Shown here one piece after another: positions 22,555 to 31,551 of a stretch of DNA of 54,523 nt. This DNA comes from an uncultured Haemophilus sp. GTDB lineage: Bacteria; Pseudomonadota; Gammaproteobacteria; Enterobacterales; Pasteurellaceae. Below the pieces are notes generated by a model that did not search any database, had not been told where the DNA came from, and saw only the letters and a list, made by a program, of their open reading frames with translations. The DNA lies in the NCBI RefSeq assembly GCF_905207935.1, contig NZ_CAJLNI010000002.1, positions 1 to 54,523 on the forward strand, given 5' to 3'. Both the position numbers and the translations under genes were made by a program. Positions within the stretch are counted from its first letter, which is position 1, and every line of letters begins with the position of its first letter.

Positions 22555-22569
22555 TTAAATGAATCTGAT

Positions 22570-22600
22570 AAGGCGGGCAAATTGCTCGCCTTTTGTTTTT
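22570..22600 (+). terminator. sstT terminator
   Basis: AAGGCGGGCAA (22570-22580) pairs with TTGCTCGCCTT (22582-22592), the middle pairs opening to form a loop, followed by TTTGTTTTT. The modF ribosome-binding site begins right after it (22601). Confidence 0.85.
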
Positions 22601-22612
22601 AAAGGAAAGAGA

Positions 22613-24061
22613 ATGACACTTTTAATTCAGCAAGCAAAATTTGAGCTTTATCAAAAACAGACCTTAAACTTACCGCACTTTGTGATTGAGCCACAACAAT
22701 ATTGGGTTGTGGTAGGCAGTAATGGGAGTGGGAAATCGGCGTTTGCTTTAGCTTTGCAAAATGAGTTGCCTTTACAGGAAGGGGAGTATCATAATACTTT
22801 CAAACGTGTTCAATCCTTTTCTTTTGAAAAACAACGAGAAATTCTTGAAGCGACATTAAAGAACTTAAATAACGATGATACCGATCCTGATTTTTTTGGT
22901 AAAACTGCAAGAGAAACCATTTTAAATGGTAGTACGGCGCTTACTTTTTGTGAACAAATTGCAGAAAAATTAGGGATTACTTATCTCTTAGATCGTTTCT
23001 TTATCAAACTTTCCACTGGGGAAACACGAAAAGTTTTATTGGCACAAACATTATTGCAAAAGCCCGATTTATTAATTTTAGATGAACCTTTTGAAGGGCT
23101 AGATCAGCAATCAGTAAAAGATTGGATAGTGATGTTGAACGAACTAAAAAAAGAATGTGCAATCGTTCTAATCGTTAATCGTTTGGCCGATATTCCGGCT
23201 GAAGCGACTCATTTAGCGATGTTGGAAAATTTAGAGTTAGTATTAGAAGGTGAACGCCAATCTATTGAGCAACAAAGTATTTATCAACAATTAGTGTATG
23301 CGGAGCAGTCTGTTGATGTAGCGTTGCCTGAGCCAGCCTCACCATTACTAAAATTGCCTGAAAACCAACCGCACTTTGAGCTTAAAAGTGTCACGGTTCA
23401 GTATGGCGATAAAGTGATTTTGGATCATTTAAATTGGGTTGTTCAACCTCATCAAAATTGGTGGATTAAAGGACCAAATGGTGCAGGGAAGTCTACCTTA
23501 CTTTCTTTGATTACAGGTGATCATCCTCAAGCCTTTGCGAATCATGTGGTGATCTTTGGTAAACAACGAGGCTCAGGCGAAACGATTTGGGATATTAAAC
23601 AAAAAATGGGTTACGTAAGTAGCCAACTGCATTTAGATTATCGCGTGAATTGTTCTGTGCTTGATGTGATTATTTCTGGCTTTTTTGACAGTATAGGGAT
23701 TTATCAACAAGTACCAGAGGCAATTCGTTTGAAAGCCATGCAGTGGTTAGCTCGTTTAAATCTGACTCATTTGGCAAAAATGCCATTTCGTTCACTTTCT
23801 TGGGGGCAGCAACGTTTGCTTTTAATCACTCGAGCGATGGTGAAACATCCGCCTGTTTTAATTTTAGATGAGCCTTTTCAAGGGCTTGATGGATTAAATC
23901 GTAAGCTCGTGAAACATTTTATTGAGCAACTGGTTAATAATAGTAAAACCCAACTTTTATTTGTTTCTCATCAAGATTTAGATGCCCCGAATTGCATTAC
24001 GCATCTTTTTGAATTTATAAGAGAAAACGATAAATATATTTATGTACAAAGTGCGGTCTAA
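22613..24061 (+). CDS. modF: ModF, tandem ATPase related to molybdate transport
   Basis: 482 residues from the ATG behind AAAGGAAAGAGA; an earlier in-frame start at 22559 would place coding sequence inside the sstT terminator. Two ABC ATPase domains: first Walker A VGSNGSGKSAFALAL with LSTGETRKVLLAQTLLQKPDLLILDEPFEGLD, second Walker A KGPNGAGKSTLLSLITGDHPQ with LSWGQQRLLLITRAMVKHPPVLILDEPFQGLD. The stretch RGSGETIWDIKQKMGYVSSQLHLDYRV and SGFFDSIGIYQQVPEAIR agrees closely with E. coli ModF. ModF has no membrane part and its exact role is unclear. Three uptake signals lie in or at the gene end (22672, 23368, 24049). It is 18 kb from modABC. Confidence 0.92.
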   Translation: MTLLIQQAKFELYQKQTLNLPHFVIEPQQYWVVVGSNGSGKSAFALALQNELPLQEGEYHNTFKRVQSFSFEKQREILEATLKNLNNDDTDPDFFGKTARETILNGSTALTFCEQIAEKLGITYLLDRFFIKLSTGETRKVLLAQTLLQKPDLLILDEPFEGLDQQSVKDWIVMLNELKKECAIVLIVNRLADIPAEATHLAMLENLELVLEGERQSIEQQSIYQQLVYAEQSVDVALPEPASPLLKLPENQPHFELKSVTVQYGDKVILDHLNWVVQPHQNWWIKGPNGAGKSTLLSLITGDHPQAFANHVVIFGKQRGSGETIWDIKQKMGYVSSQLHLDYRVNCSVLDVIISGFFDSIGIYQQVPEAIRLKAMQWLARLNLTHLAKMPFRSLSWGQQRLLLITRAMVKHPPVLILDEPFQGLDGLNRKLVKHFIEQLVNNSKTQLLFVSHQDLDAPNCITHLFEFIRENDKYIYVQSAV

Positions 24062-24106
24062 TTTGATAGACTTTTCTTATATTTCCTCATCATTAAGGAG
24101 CAATCT

Positions 24107-25021
24107 ATGGAAGGCTTATCTATTGCCGCAATCGTCTTTATTGTATTAGTTGTTGTGGTGCTATTTTCGGCACTTAAAACTGTACCGCAAGGTTATAACT
24201 GGACGATTGAGCGTTTTGGGCGTTATACCCACACCTTAATGCCGGGCTTAAACTTCGTTGTACCATTTGTGGATCGTGTTGGCCGTAAGATCAATATGAT
24301 GGAACAGGTATTAGATATTCCCTCACAAGAAGTCATTTCTAAGGATAATGCCAACGTATCCATTGATGCGGTCTGTTTCGTTCAGGTGATTGATGCCCGT
24401 AGCGCGGCTTATGAGGTGAATCATTTAGAACAGGCGATTATCAATTTAACCATGACTAACATTCGTACCGTATTAGGTTCGATGGAATTGGATGAAATGC
24501 TTTCCCAACGTGACTCCATTAACGGTCGCTTGCTGGCAATTGTGGATGAAGCGACCAATCCTTGGGGAATTAAAGTCACCCGTATTGAAATTCGCGATGT
24601 GCGTCCACCACGTGAGTTGATTGATTCAATGAACGCACAAATGAAAGCAGAACGTAATAAACGTGCGGAAGTCTTAGAAGCGGAAGGGATTCGTCAGGCA
24701 GAAATTTTACGAGCAGAAGGGGAAAAACAAGCCCGCATTCTGAAAGCGGAAGGGGAGCGTCAAGAAGCCTTCTTACAAGCAGAAGCACGTGAGCGTGCAG
24801 CGGAAGCAGAAGCGAAAGCAACCCAAATGGTGTCAGAAGCAATTGCCAGCGGTGATACTAAAGCGATCAATTACTTCATCGCTCAAAAATACACAGAAGC
24901 CTTAAAACAAATTGGTGGTTCACCGAACAGCAAAGTGGTCATGATGCCGCTTGAAGCAGGCAATTTAATTGGCTCGGTAGCAGGTATTGCCGAACTGTTA
25001 AAAGGCGATAAAAAAGCGTAA
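24107..25021 (+). CDS. qmcA: QmcA, SPFH/stomatin-family membrane protein
   Basis: 304 residues. N-terminal membrane anchor (about 4-24), then the SPFH/band-7 domain (VPQGYNWTIERFGRYTHTLMPGLNFVVPFVDRVGRKINMMEQVLDIPSQEVISKDNANVSIDAVCFVQV) and a C-terminal charged coiled coil with repeating AEGxRQAEILRAEGEKQ units (about 185-235). QmcA forms large cage-like rings around FtsH-type proteases in the inner membrane. It pairs with nfeD downstream, as commonly seen for SPFH proteins; 52 bases separate them, including an uptake-signal hairpin. Confidence 0.95.
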   Translation: MEGLSIAAIVFIVLVVVVLFSALKTVPQGYNWTIERFGRYTHTLMPGLNFVVPFVDRVGRKINMMEQVLDIPSQEVISKDNANVSIDAVCFVQVIDARSAAYEVNHLEQAIINLTMTNIRTVLGSMELDEMLSQRDSINGRLLAIVDEATNPWGIKVTRIEIRDVRPPRELIDSMNAQMKAERNKRAEVLEAEGIRQAEILRAEGEKQARILKAEGERQEAFLQAEARERAAEAEAKATQMVSEAIASGDTKAINYFIAQKYTEALKQIGGSPNSKVVMMPLEAGNLIGSVAGIAELLKGDKKA

Positions 25022-25026
25022 TTTCT

Positions 25027-25058
25027 TAAAGTGCGGTTAAAAATGACCGCACTTTTTC
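25027..25058 (+). terminator. Uptake-signal hairpin between qmcA and nfeD
   Basis: AAGTGCGGT (25029-25037) and ACCGCACTT (25046-25054) make a 10-bp stem followed by T-run, between two genes of the same direction that are normally coexpressed. It may lower nfeD expression relative to qmcA. Confidence 0.7.
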
Positions 25059-25073
25059 TCTCAAGGAGTTGAT

Positions 25074-25529
25074 ATGGCAGATTGGTTAACAACTTGGTCG
25101 GTTTGGCATTGGTTGGTATTAGGTTTTGTATTGTTAATTGCTGAAATCCTTGTACCCGGCGTATTTTTATTGTGGTGGGGCTTGGCTGCGATTGTGGCAG
25201 CAGGCGTAATGGCGTTGGTGCCGAGTTTATCCTTAACCGCGTTAGCCGTTTTTTATGCAATTTTAGCGATTATTCTCTCATTGCTTTGGTGGAAATACCA
25301 GCATGGCAAAGATAATCAGGATCAATCACGTACAACCTTAAATCAACGGGATCATACACTATTAGGTAAAAAAGGCACGGTATTAGAAATTGGTTCTAAC
25401 GGGATTGGTCGTGGTGCCTTTGGCGATACCACATGGCGTATTCAAGGCGAGCATTTAACAGTGAACGATCTTGTGGTAGTAGAACGCGTTGATGGCATCA
25501 CACTGTTAGTGAAAAAGGTAACGGAATGA
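25074..25529 (+). CDS. NfeD-family membrane protein (YbbK-like)
   Basis: 151 residues: two or three hydrophobic helices in the first 75 residues (WLVLGFVLLIAEILVPGVFLLWWGLAAIVAAGVMALV...) and a C-terminal OB-fold typical of NfeD (LLGKKGTVLEIGSNGIGRGAFGDTTWRIQGEHLTVNDLVVVERVDGITLLVKKV). These proteins act with SPFH proteins such as QmcA. Ribosome-binding site CAAGGAGTTGAT. Its stop overlaps the next start (ATGA), so translation of the flavoprotein gene is coupled. Confidence 0.9.
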   Translation: MADWLTTWSVWHWLVLGFVLLIAEILVPGVFLLWWGLAAIVAAGVMALVPSLSLTALAVFYAILAIILSLLWWKYQHGKDNQDQSRTTLNQRDHTLLGKKGTVLEIGSNGIGRGAFGDTTWRIQGEHLTVNDLVVVERVDGITLLVKKVTE

Positions 25530-26130
25530 ATCATTTAATTATTTTTGCACATCCCAATAGCCAAAAAAGTTTTGGTCGTGCAATCGTGGAACGTATTGTA
25601 AAAGCAAGCCAACAACTTGGTGTTGAAACCCATTTGCGCGATCTTTACACCATGGAATTTAATCCGATTATTTCCTTTGAAGAATTACAATCGGCCAATA
25701 AGGGGATTATCCCGTCCGAAATTCAGCAGGAACATGAGTTTATTCGCCAAGCAGATTTGATTACGATGGTTTATCCTTTATGGTGGATGGGTTTCCCGCC
25801 ATGTTGAAAGGCTATTTAGATCGTGTATTAAGCCATGGTTTTGCTTATAAAACAGAAAATGGCGAATCCAAAGGTCTGCTTCAAGGTAAAGCGATGCAAC
25901 AATTTATCACCATAGGGAGTAGCGTAGCAAAATATCAAGAATACGGCGTAGATAAATCCCTTAATCATTGTTTGGTTAATGGTTTATTTAATTATTGCGG
26001 TATTGAAAATGTGGATTACACGCTGTTCGGAGATATTCACATTATCGATGATGCAGCCCGCCAGGCGATGCTTGATGAAGCTGCTGAAAAAACAACGGCA
26101 AAATTAACCGCACTTTTAGCTCAATCCTGA
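25526..26130 (+). pseudogene. NAD(P)H oxidoreductase (flavodoxin_2/KefF-MdaB type), disrupted by a one-base frameshift
   Basis: Two overlapping reading frames join into one about 201-residue flavoprotein. The first (25526-25807) gives the FMN-binding start NHLIIFAHPNSQKSFGRAIVERI and reaches TMVYPLWWMGFP; the second continues PAMLKGYLDRVLSHGFAY to a normal C-terminus at 26130. The switch is at 25793-25798 (GGTTTCCCGCC), where one base is missing. Frame 1 then stops at TGA 25805-25807. The rest shows no decay, so this is either a very recent mutation, a phase-variable C-tract, or a sequencing error. When intact it would be a cytosolic quinone or flavin-type reductase. Coupled to nfeD by ATGA. 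Confidence 0.82.
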
Positions 26131-26153
26131 GCACAATCATAGGAAAGCAACAG

Positions 26154-26711
26154 ATGTCAGAAACTCAAGTTAATAATTTCTCTTTAATTAGTCGCTTATT
26201 CGGCAATTTATTTTATCGCAGCCCTACGGATCCAATTTTGAGTGGGGTATTTGATTGGCTGCAACAACAAGGTTTAAGTCAAGTGTGGGCACTTTCTACG
26301 GATAAAGAAAGTGAAGCGGCCATTGATAATTTACAGATGAAAATTGATTTAACGTTGCTTGATCAAGAATATCAAAAATTGTTTGGCCCAAATGGTAACG
26401 TGCCAACAGCTATTTCAAGTTATGATATAGATGTGCAACGTTTTGTGGATTTCCGTAATACTCGTAATGTGCCTGAGGCAGAGAATGTGGATCATTTCGC
26501 TTTGTTATTGCTTACGGCTTCTTGGTTAGAAGACAACACGGAATCGCTATCTGCTCAACAAGATTTATTCGGTGATTTCTTATTACCTTGTGCAGCGAAA
26601 TTCTTAACCCAAGTAGAAACTTATGCAACGCTTCCTTTCTATCGTTCATTAGCATATTTAACCCGTGAAATCTTGGCTGCAATGGCTGATGAGTTAGAGG
26701 AAGGCGAGTAG
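26154..26711 (+). CDS. TorD/DmsD-family chaperone (YcdY-like)
   Basis: 185 residues, all-helical. Family features: a hydrophobic N-terminal ISRLFGNLFYRSPTDPILSGVFDWL, the central LLDQEYQKLFGPNGNVPTAISSYDIDVQRF (equivalent to the family motif around EYxRLFxGPG) and PCAAKFLTQVETYATLPFYRSLAYLTREIL. These proteins guard molybdoenzymes or other redox proteins before Tat export or cofactor insertion. No molybdoenzyme gene is next to it, so the client is unknown. Followed by a small hairpin terminator and converges on gyrA. Confidence 0.78.
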   Translation: MSETQVNNFSLISRLFGNLFYRSPTDPILSGVFDWLQQQGLSQVWALSTDKESEAAIDNLQMKIDLTLLDQEYQKLFGPNGNVPTAISSYDIDVQRFVDFRNTRNVPEAENVDHFALLLLTASWLEDNTESLSAQQDLFGDFLLPCAAKFLTQVETYATLPFYRSLAYLTREILAAMADELEEGE

Positions 26712-26729
26712 TTTTCATCAATAGAATAG

Positions 26730-26750
26730 ATCTCTAAAAGAGATTTTTAG
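26730..26750 (+). terminator. Small terminator after the TorD-family gene
   Basis: ATCTCT / AGAGAT 6-bp stem with AAA loop followed by TTTT. Weak but well placed. Confidence 0.55.
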
Positions 26751-26754
26751 ATAA

Positions 26755-26792
26755 CAATAAAAAAGCCCCGCGAATCAAAACGCAGGGCTTTT
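26755..26792 (-). terminator. gyrA terminator
   Basis: On the minus strand AAAAGCCCTGCG pairs with CGCGGGGCTTTT (one T-G pair), 8-base loop, then TTTTATT. Plus-strand arms at 26761-26772 and 26781-26792. Confidence 0.88.
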
Positions 26793-26809
26793 ATTTAATG
26801 GAAGAGAAA

Positions 26810-29455
26810 TTATTCTTCAGAAGTCACATCTTCAGAGCTTTCGTCTTCATCATCCACATCACAAACACGTTCAAGACTGACTACGTGCTCATCTTCTGCG
26901 GTACGAATTAAACGAACCCCTTGGGTGTTACGGCCAACGATACTTACTTCACTTACACGAGTACGCACTAAGGTACCTGCATCGGTAATAAGCATAATTT
27001 GGTCGGTTTCTTCTACTTGTGTCGCTGCAACGACTTTACCGTTACGTTCGCTCACTTTAATCGAAATCACCCCTTTGGTATTACGGGATTTGGTTGGGTA
27101 TTCGCTTAATTGTGTGCGTTTACCGTAACCATTTTGCGTTGCGGTAAGGATTGCACCATCATTTTTCGGCACAACTAAGGATACGACTTTATCGATGTTG
27201 AGATCGAGTGTTTCTTCTGCATTATCATCAGAAACGTCTTCAACTTCGACCGCACTTTCATCGTCAGCGATATCATTAGTGAGGGCAAGTTTAATACCGC
27301 GTACACCTGTTGCTAAACGACCCATTGCACGGACGGCACTTTCAGCGAAACGCACCACGCGACCTTGCGAAGAGAACAACATGATTTCGTTAGAACCGTC
27401 AGTGATATCTACACCGATTAATTCATCTTCATCACGTAAGTTCAAGGCGATGATGCCGCTTGAACGTGGACGGCTGAATTCGGTTAGCGCAATTTTCTTC
27501 ACAATACCACCAGCGGTTGCCATGATGACGAATTTATCTTCTTCATAAGCAGAGATTGGCAAGATTGCGGTGATACGTTCGTTTTCTTGTAACGGTAGAA
27601 TATTCACAATTGGACGACCACGCGCGCCACGGCTGGCTTGTGGTAATTGATAGACTTTCAACCAATATAAGCGACCACGGCTCGAGAAGCAGAGAATCGT
27701 ATCGTGAGTATTCGCCACTAAGAGTTTTTCGATGAAGTCTTCATCTTTCATCTTCGTTGCGGATTTACCTTTACCACCACGACGTTGAGCTTCGTAGTCG
27801 GTAAGCGGTTGATATTTCACATAACCTTCGTGAGAAAGGGTCACTACGACATCTTCTTGAGCGATTAAATCTTCTAAATCAATATCACCAGAAGCCGCAG
27901 TAATTTCAGTACGACGTTCATCCGCGAATTGTGCACGTACTTGTTCAAGCTCTTCACGAATCACTTCCATCAAGCGTTCAGGGCTGTTGATGATGTGGAG
28001 AAGTTCTGCAATTTTAACCAATAACTCTTTGTATTCATTGATCACTTCTTCGGTAGCAAGACCGGTTAAGCGATGTAAGCGAAGTTCTAAGATTGCATCA
28101 ACTTGTTCTGGAGAAAGGTAGTAATCCGAACCTTTAATACCAAATTCAGCCGCTAACTCAGCTGGACGTGCCGCTGCATCAAGCAAACCTAAAATTTCGT
28201 TATTCAGTTTCCAAGGACGAGAAATTAATTTTTCTGCCGCTTCTTTACGCTCTTTCGATTGACGGATGATATCGATGATTTCATCGATATTTGATGTCGC
28301 AACCGCTAAACCTTCTAAAATATGAGTACGCTCGCGGGCTTTACGCAATTCAAATAAAGAACGGCGAATCACCACTTCTCGACGGTGCATCACAAAGGCT
28401 TCAATGATTTGTTTTAAGTTGAATAAACGTGGTTGACCGTGATCTAAGGCCACCATGTTGATCCCGAAGGTCACCTGCATTTGGGTAAGCGCATAGAGAT
28501 GATTTAATACCACTTCGCCTACGGCATCGCGTTTGATGTCGATTTCAATGCGGATCCCTTCTTTGTTAGAAAGATCGATAATATTGCTGATGCCTTCGAT
28601 TTTTTTATCTTTGATAAGCTCAGCAATTTTTTCTACCAATTTGGCTTTGTTCACCTGATAAGGCAATTCGGTCACAATGATTTGCTCTTTGCCTTTATCT
28701 GTGGTTTCTACGCTTGCACGAGCGCGAACATACACTTTGCCGCGACCAGTGCGATAAGCTTCTTCAATCCCTTTACGGCCATTAATTAATGCCGCTGTTG
28801 GAAAGTCTGGACCTGGAATATATTGCATTAACTCATCAATGGTGATGTTTTCGTTATCAATATAAGCCAAGCAGCCATCTAAAACTTCATTTAAGTTGTG
28901 TGGAGGAATATTCGTTGCCATCCCCACCGCAATACCGGAAGAACCGTTTGCTAAAAGTGCAGGAATACGGGTTGGTAATACATCCGGAATCATTAATTCG
29001 CCATCATAGTTTGGCGAGAAATTCACGGTTTCTTTATCCAAGTCAGTTAATAACGCTTGGGTGATTTTTTGCATACGTACTTCGGTATAACGCATTGCCG
29101 CTGGCGCATCACCGTCGATTGAACCGAAGTTACCTTGCCCATCTACCAACATGTAGCGCAATGAGAACGGCTGTGCCATACGCACAATGGTGTCATACAC
29201 CGCATAATCACCGTGCGGGTGATATTTACCGATTACATCACCTACCACACGGGCAGATTTTACGTATTTTTTGCCGGCAGTGATGCCAGATTGATCCATG
29301 GAGAAAAGCACACGTCGATGCACCGGTTTTAAACCGTCACGTACGTCGGGCAAAGCACGCCCAACAATCACCGACATGGCGTAGTCAAGGTAAGAAGATT
29401 TGAGTTCTTCTTCAATATTGACTGGGGTAATAGAGGAATGGATTGAATCCGTCAT
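26810..29455 (-). CDS. gyrA: DNA gyrase subunit A, with Tyr at quinolone-resistance position 84
   Basis: 881 residues from the ATG giving MTDSIHSSITPVNIEEEL, behind AAAAGGAATAAAA; an upstream TTG (29476) is rejected. GyrA breaks and rejoins DNA: the catalytic Tyr123 is in AAMRYTEVRM. The quinolone-resistance region reads HPHGDYAVYD. Position 84 is Tyr (codon TAT at 29204-29206) where Ser is the usual residue in Haemophilus and E. coli (Ser83 there); Asp88 is unchanged. The GyrA-box QRRGGKGKSATKMKDED begins the C-terminal DNA-wrapping domain, which ends in an acidic tail. Downstream of ycaO on the same strand but with its own extended -10 promoter. Confidence 0.98.
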   Translation of the reverse strand: MTDSIHSSITPVNIEEELKSSYLDYAMSVIVGRALPDVRDGLKPVHRRVLFSMDQSGITAGKKYVKSARVVGDVIGKYHPHGDYAVYDTIVRMAQPFSLRYMLVDGQGNFGSIDGDAPAAMRYTEVRMQKITQALLTDLDKETVNFSPNYDGELMIPDVLPTRIPALLANGSSGIAVGMATNIPPHNLNEVLDGCLAYIDNENITIDELMQYIPGPDFPTAALINGRKGIEEAYRTGRGKVYVRARASVETTDKGKEQIIVTELPYQVNKAKLVEKIAELIKDKKIEGISNIIDLSNKEGIRIEIDIKRDAVGEVVLNHLYALTQMQVTFGINMVALDHGQPRLFNLKQIIEAFVMHRREVVIRRSLFELRKARERTHILEGLAVATSNIDEIIDIIRQSKERKEAAEKLISRPWKLNNEILGLLDAAARPAELAAEFGIKGSDYYLSPEQVDAILELRLHRLTGLATEEVINEYKELLVKIAELLHIINSPERLMEVIREELEQVRAQFADERRTEITAASGDIDLEDLIAQEDVVVTLSHEGYVKYQPLTDYEAQRRGGKGKSATKMKDEDFIEKLLVANTHDTILCFSSRGRLYWLKVYQLPQASRGARGRPIVNILPLQENERITAILPISAYEEDKFVIMATAGGIVKKIALTEFSRPRSSGIIALNLRDEDELIGVDITDGSNEIMLFSSQGRVVRFAESAVRAMGRLATGVRGIKLALTNDIADDESAVEVEDVSDDNAEETLDLNIDKVVSLVVPKNDGAILTATQNGYGKRTQLSEYPTKSRNTKGVISIKVSERNGKVVAATQVEETDQIMLITDAGTLVRTRVSEVSIVGRNTQGVRLIRTAEDEHVVSLERVCDVDDEDESSEDVTSEE

Positions 29456-29489
29456 TTTTATTCCTTTTTTGATCAAAAAATTGCGACGG

Positions 29490-29498
29490 ATTATAGCA
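29490..29498 (-). promoter_or_regulatory. Extended -10 promoter of gyrA
   Basis: On the minus strand TGCTATAAT (TATAAT at plus 29490-29495), 35 bases before the gyrA ATG. The -35 is poor, compatible with an extended -10 promoter. An uptake signal is upstream at 29523-29531. Confidence 0.6.
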
Positions 29499-29564
29499 TA
29501 AATTTAAGCGTTTTTGTGTGAAAAGTGCGGTTGATTTTAAAGCAGTTTTTTAATGCGGAAATAA

Positions 29565-29591
29565 ATAAGGCAGACATTAAGTCCGCCTTAT
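29565..29591 (-). terminator. Hairpin after ycaO
   Basis: ATAAGGCAGAC (29565-29575) and GTCCGCCTTAT (29581-29591) pair with one mismatch, loop ATTAA; on the minus strand it is followed by TTATTT. It separates ycaO from gyrA. Confidence 0.6.
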
Positions 29592-29608
29592 GATTGAGAG
29601 AAAATCGT

Positions 29609-31372
29609 CTATTTCCAATTTTCTCGTTTGGCTTTTTGTAATTTAGCATAAGCGCCAAGTAAAGCTTGATGTTCTTTAAAGTTTTCAAGCGTTTCATCGC
29701 TGGCTGGCAAGTTATAGAACGGATTACCTTTTTCTGCCACCGCAGCCCAAGCTTGTTGAACAGCTTCTTTGCCATACATTCTTTCAAATACAGTGCGATA
29801 TTGTTGTGGTTCGCGAGTATTGTCTAAATGCAATTCAATGATACTGATTAAGGCACGATAGTAATTCACACGCTCAGGCGTAAACACAGAGCTATTCATA
29901 TTCATCGTCCAGTTTGCCCAATCTAAGGCTAATTCTAATTCACCTAATGCTAAGTAAAGCATGGATTTAAGTTCACCAACACGTAATGTTGTCCAACCGC
30001 TTGCTTTTGGTGCAACGATACCGATAAATTCGCGAACGCGTGTAGCGTCGTCAATATCTTGCTCATCTAATTCTGCTAATAATTCTTCATAAGTTTCAGC
30101 ATCATGATGATGGTGCGGTAGATCCAATAAGATCTCACGCCAGTCCATACCCATATTATTATTGGCATAAATGAGGTCATCAGCAGGATAGATATCAGAC
30201 ATGCCTGGTACGATAATGCGGCAAGCGTAAATGTCTAAATGGTTGTAATCCATGATATAGACTTCTTTTTCTTCCGCATTAAAGATTGCCATCAAGTTTT
30301 CATATTCTTCTTGCGTTGAACCTGAGAAATCCCAATCTACAAATTCATAATCTGGCGTATTTTTAAATAAATCCCAAGAAATTAAACCGCTAGAATCAAT
30401 GAAGTGTGTTTCAAGGTTCGCGTGTTCAGCCACATCATCGTTATTGAATGATGGAGGAGAGAATACATCGAGATCTTTTAAGCTGCGACCTTGTAAAAGC
30501 TCCGTTACGGTACGCTCTAATGCCACTTGGAAGTTCGGATGCGCACCAAAAGAGGCAAAGCACGTGCCGTTATTGGGGTTGAGCAATACCACGCAAATCA
30601 CAGGATATTTGCCGCCTAATGAGGCATCAAAGGCATAAATAGGGAAACCTTCTTCCTCTAATTTGGCAATAGAGGCTTGAATAGATGGATAGCGATCCAT
30701 CACGGATTTTGGAATTTCAGGAAGACTGATCGCTTCTGCAATAATGCGATTTTTCACATAGCGCTCAAAGACTTCTGAAAGCCCTTGCACACGTGCTTCA
30801 TTTTTTGTGTTGCCAGCGGACATCCCGTTAGAAACATACAAATTCGCAATGATACTTTGTGGAATATAGACGGTTTGTTGATCGGATTGGCGCACATAAG
30901 GCATGGCGACGATACCACGATCGTAATTGCCGGATTGCAGATCCACGAGTAATTCAGGCGTTAGTTCTTGGTTAGGATCGAAATAATCCCATAAATAATC
31001 GTCTAAAATCCCTTGTGGTAAAAGGGAATCGTCTTCAATTGGAAACCATTTTTCAGTGGGGTAATGAACGAAATCACCGTTAGCAATTTCTTGTCCTAAA
31101 TAGAAATCAGCAAAGAAATAGTTGGTTGAAAGACGTTCGAAATATTCACCTAATGCAGACGCTAATGCGGCTTTTTTGCTCGCACCTTTGCCATTAGAAA
31201 AACATTGTGGGCAATCTTTATCACGAATGTGTACCGACCATACATTTGGCACAGGATTAAGCCAAGAGGCTTCTTCAATGTTGAAACCAAGTGCAGTCAA
31301 TTTTTGTTGAAATTTTGAAATACTGTCTTCAAGTGCGGCATCTTTGCCGGGGATAAATGTTTGTTCGGTCAT
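29609..31372 (-). CDS. ycaO: YcaO, ribosomal protein S12 methylthiotransferase accessory factor
   Basis: 587 residues from ATG (MTEQTFIPGKDAALEDSI), preceded by AGGAACAATT; this matches the E. coli YcaO N-terminus, while a longer frame from 31429 adds 19 residues without a family counterpart. The YcaO ATP-binding fold shows GKGASKKAALASALGEYFERLS (about 62-83), NGMSAGNTKNEARVQGLSEVFERYVKNRIIAEA and FASFGAHPNFQVALERTVTELLQGR. YcaO proteins phosphorylate amide oxygens; this standalone form helps RimO modify ribosomal protein S12. The C-terminus has a TPR-like extension. No azoline peptide precursor is nearby, which argues against a natural-product cluster. Confidence 0.92.
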   Translation of the reverse strand: MTEQTFIPGKDAALEDSISKFQQKLTALGFNIEEASWLNPVPNVWSVHIRDKDCPQCFSNGKGASKKAALASALGEYFERLSTNYFFADFYLGQEIANGDFVHYPTEKWFPIEDDSLLPQGILDDYLWDYFDPNQELTPELLVDLQSGNYDRGIVAMPYVRQSDQQTVYIPQSIIANLYVSNGMSAGNTKNEARVQGLSEVFERYVKNRIIAEAISLPEIPKSVMDRYPSIQASIAKLEEEGFPIYAFDASLGGKYPVICVVLLNPNNGTCFASFGAHPNFQVALERTVTELLQGRSLKDLDVFSPPSFNNDDVAEHANLETHFIDSSGLISWDLFKNTPDYEFVDWDFSGSTQEEYENLMAIFNAEEKEVYIMDYNHLDIYACRIIVPGMSDIYPADDLIYANNNMGMDWREILLDLPHHHHDAETYEELLAELDEQDIDDATRVREFIGIVAPKASGWTTLRVGELKSMLYLALGELELALDWANWTMNMNSSVFTPERVNYYRALISIIELHLDNTREPQQYRTVFERMYGKEAVQQAWAAVAEKGNPFYNLPASDETLENFKEHQALLGAYAKLQKAKRENWK

Positions 31373-31551
31373 AATTGTTCCTGTTATAAAAAGCCCCAGC
31401 ATCATAGGGGAGTTTAGTGAGCTAATCAAGCATAAAATTTATACGCTTTAGCTCTTGTTTTCCTTGATTTTTAAGGGTAAATTAGCTTGGCGCAGAAAGG
31501 CATTTTCTGTGTAGGTAAAATTATAAACAAATCAATCAATTGGGAGACATC

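Noticed and set aside
22559..22612. Upstream start for modF at 22559
   Set aside because: It would translate the sstT terminator and lacks family similarity; the ATG at 22613 has a strong ribosome-binding site.
29609..31372. YcaO as part of an azoline-peptide (RiPP) cluster
   Set aside because: It matches the standalone E. coli YcaO linked to RimO; no precursor peptide or dehydrogenase gene is near.
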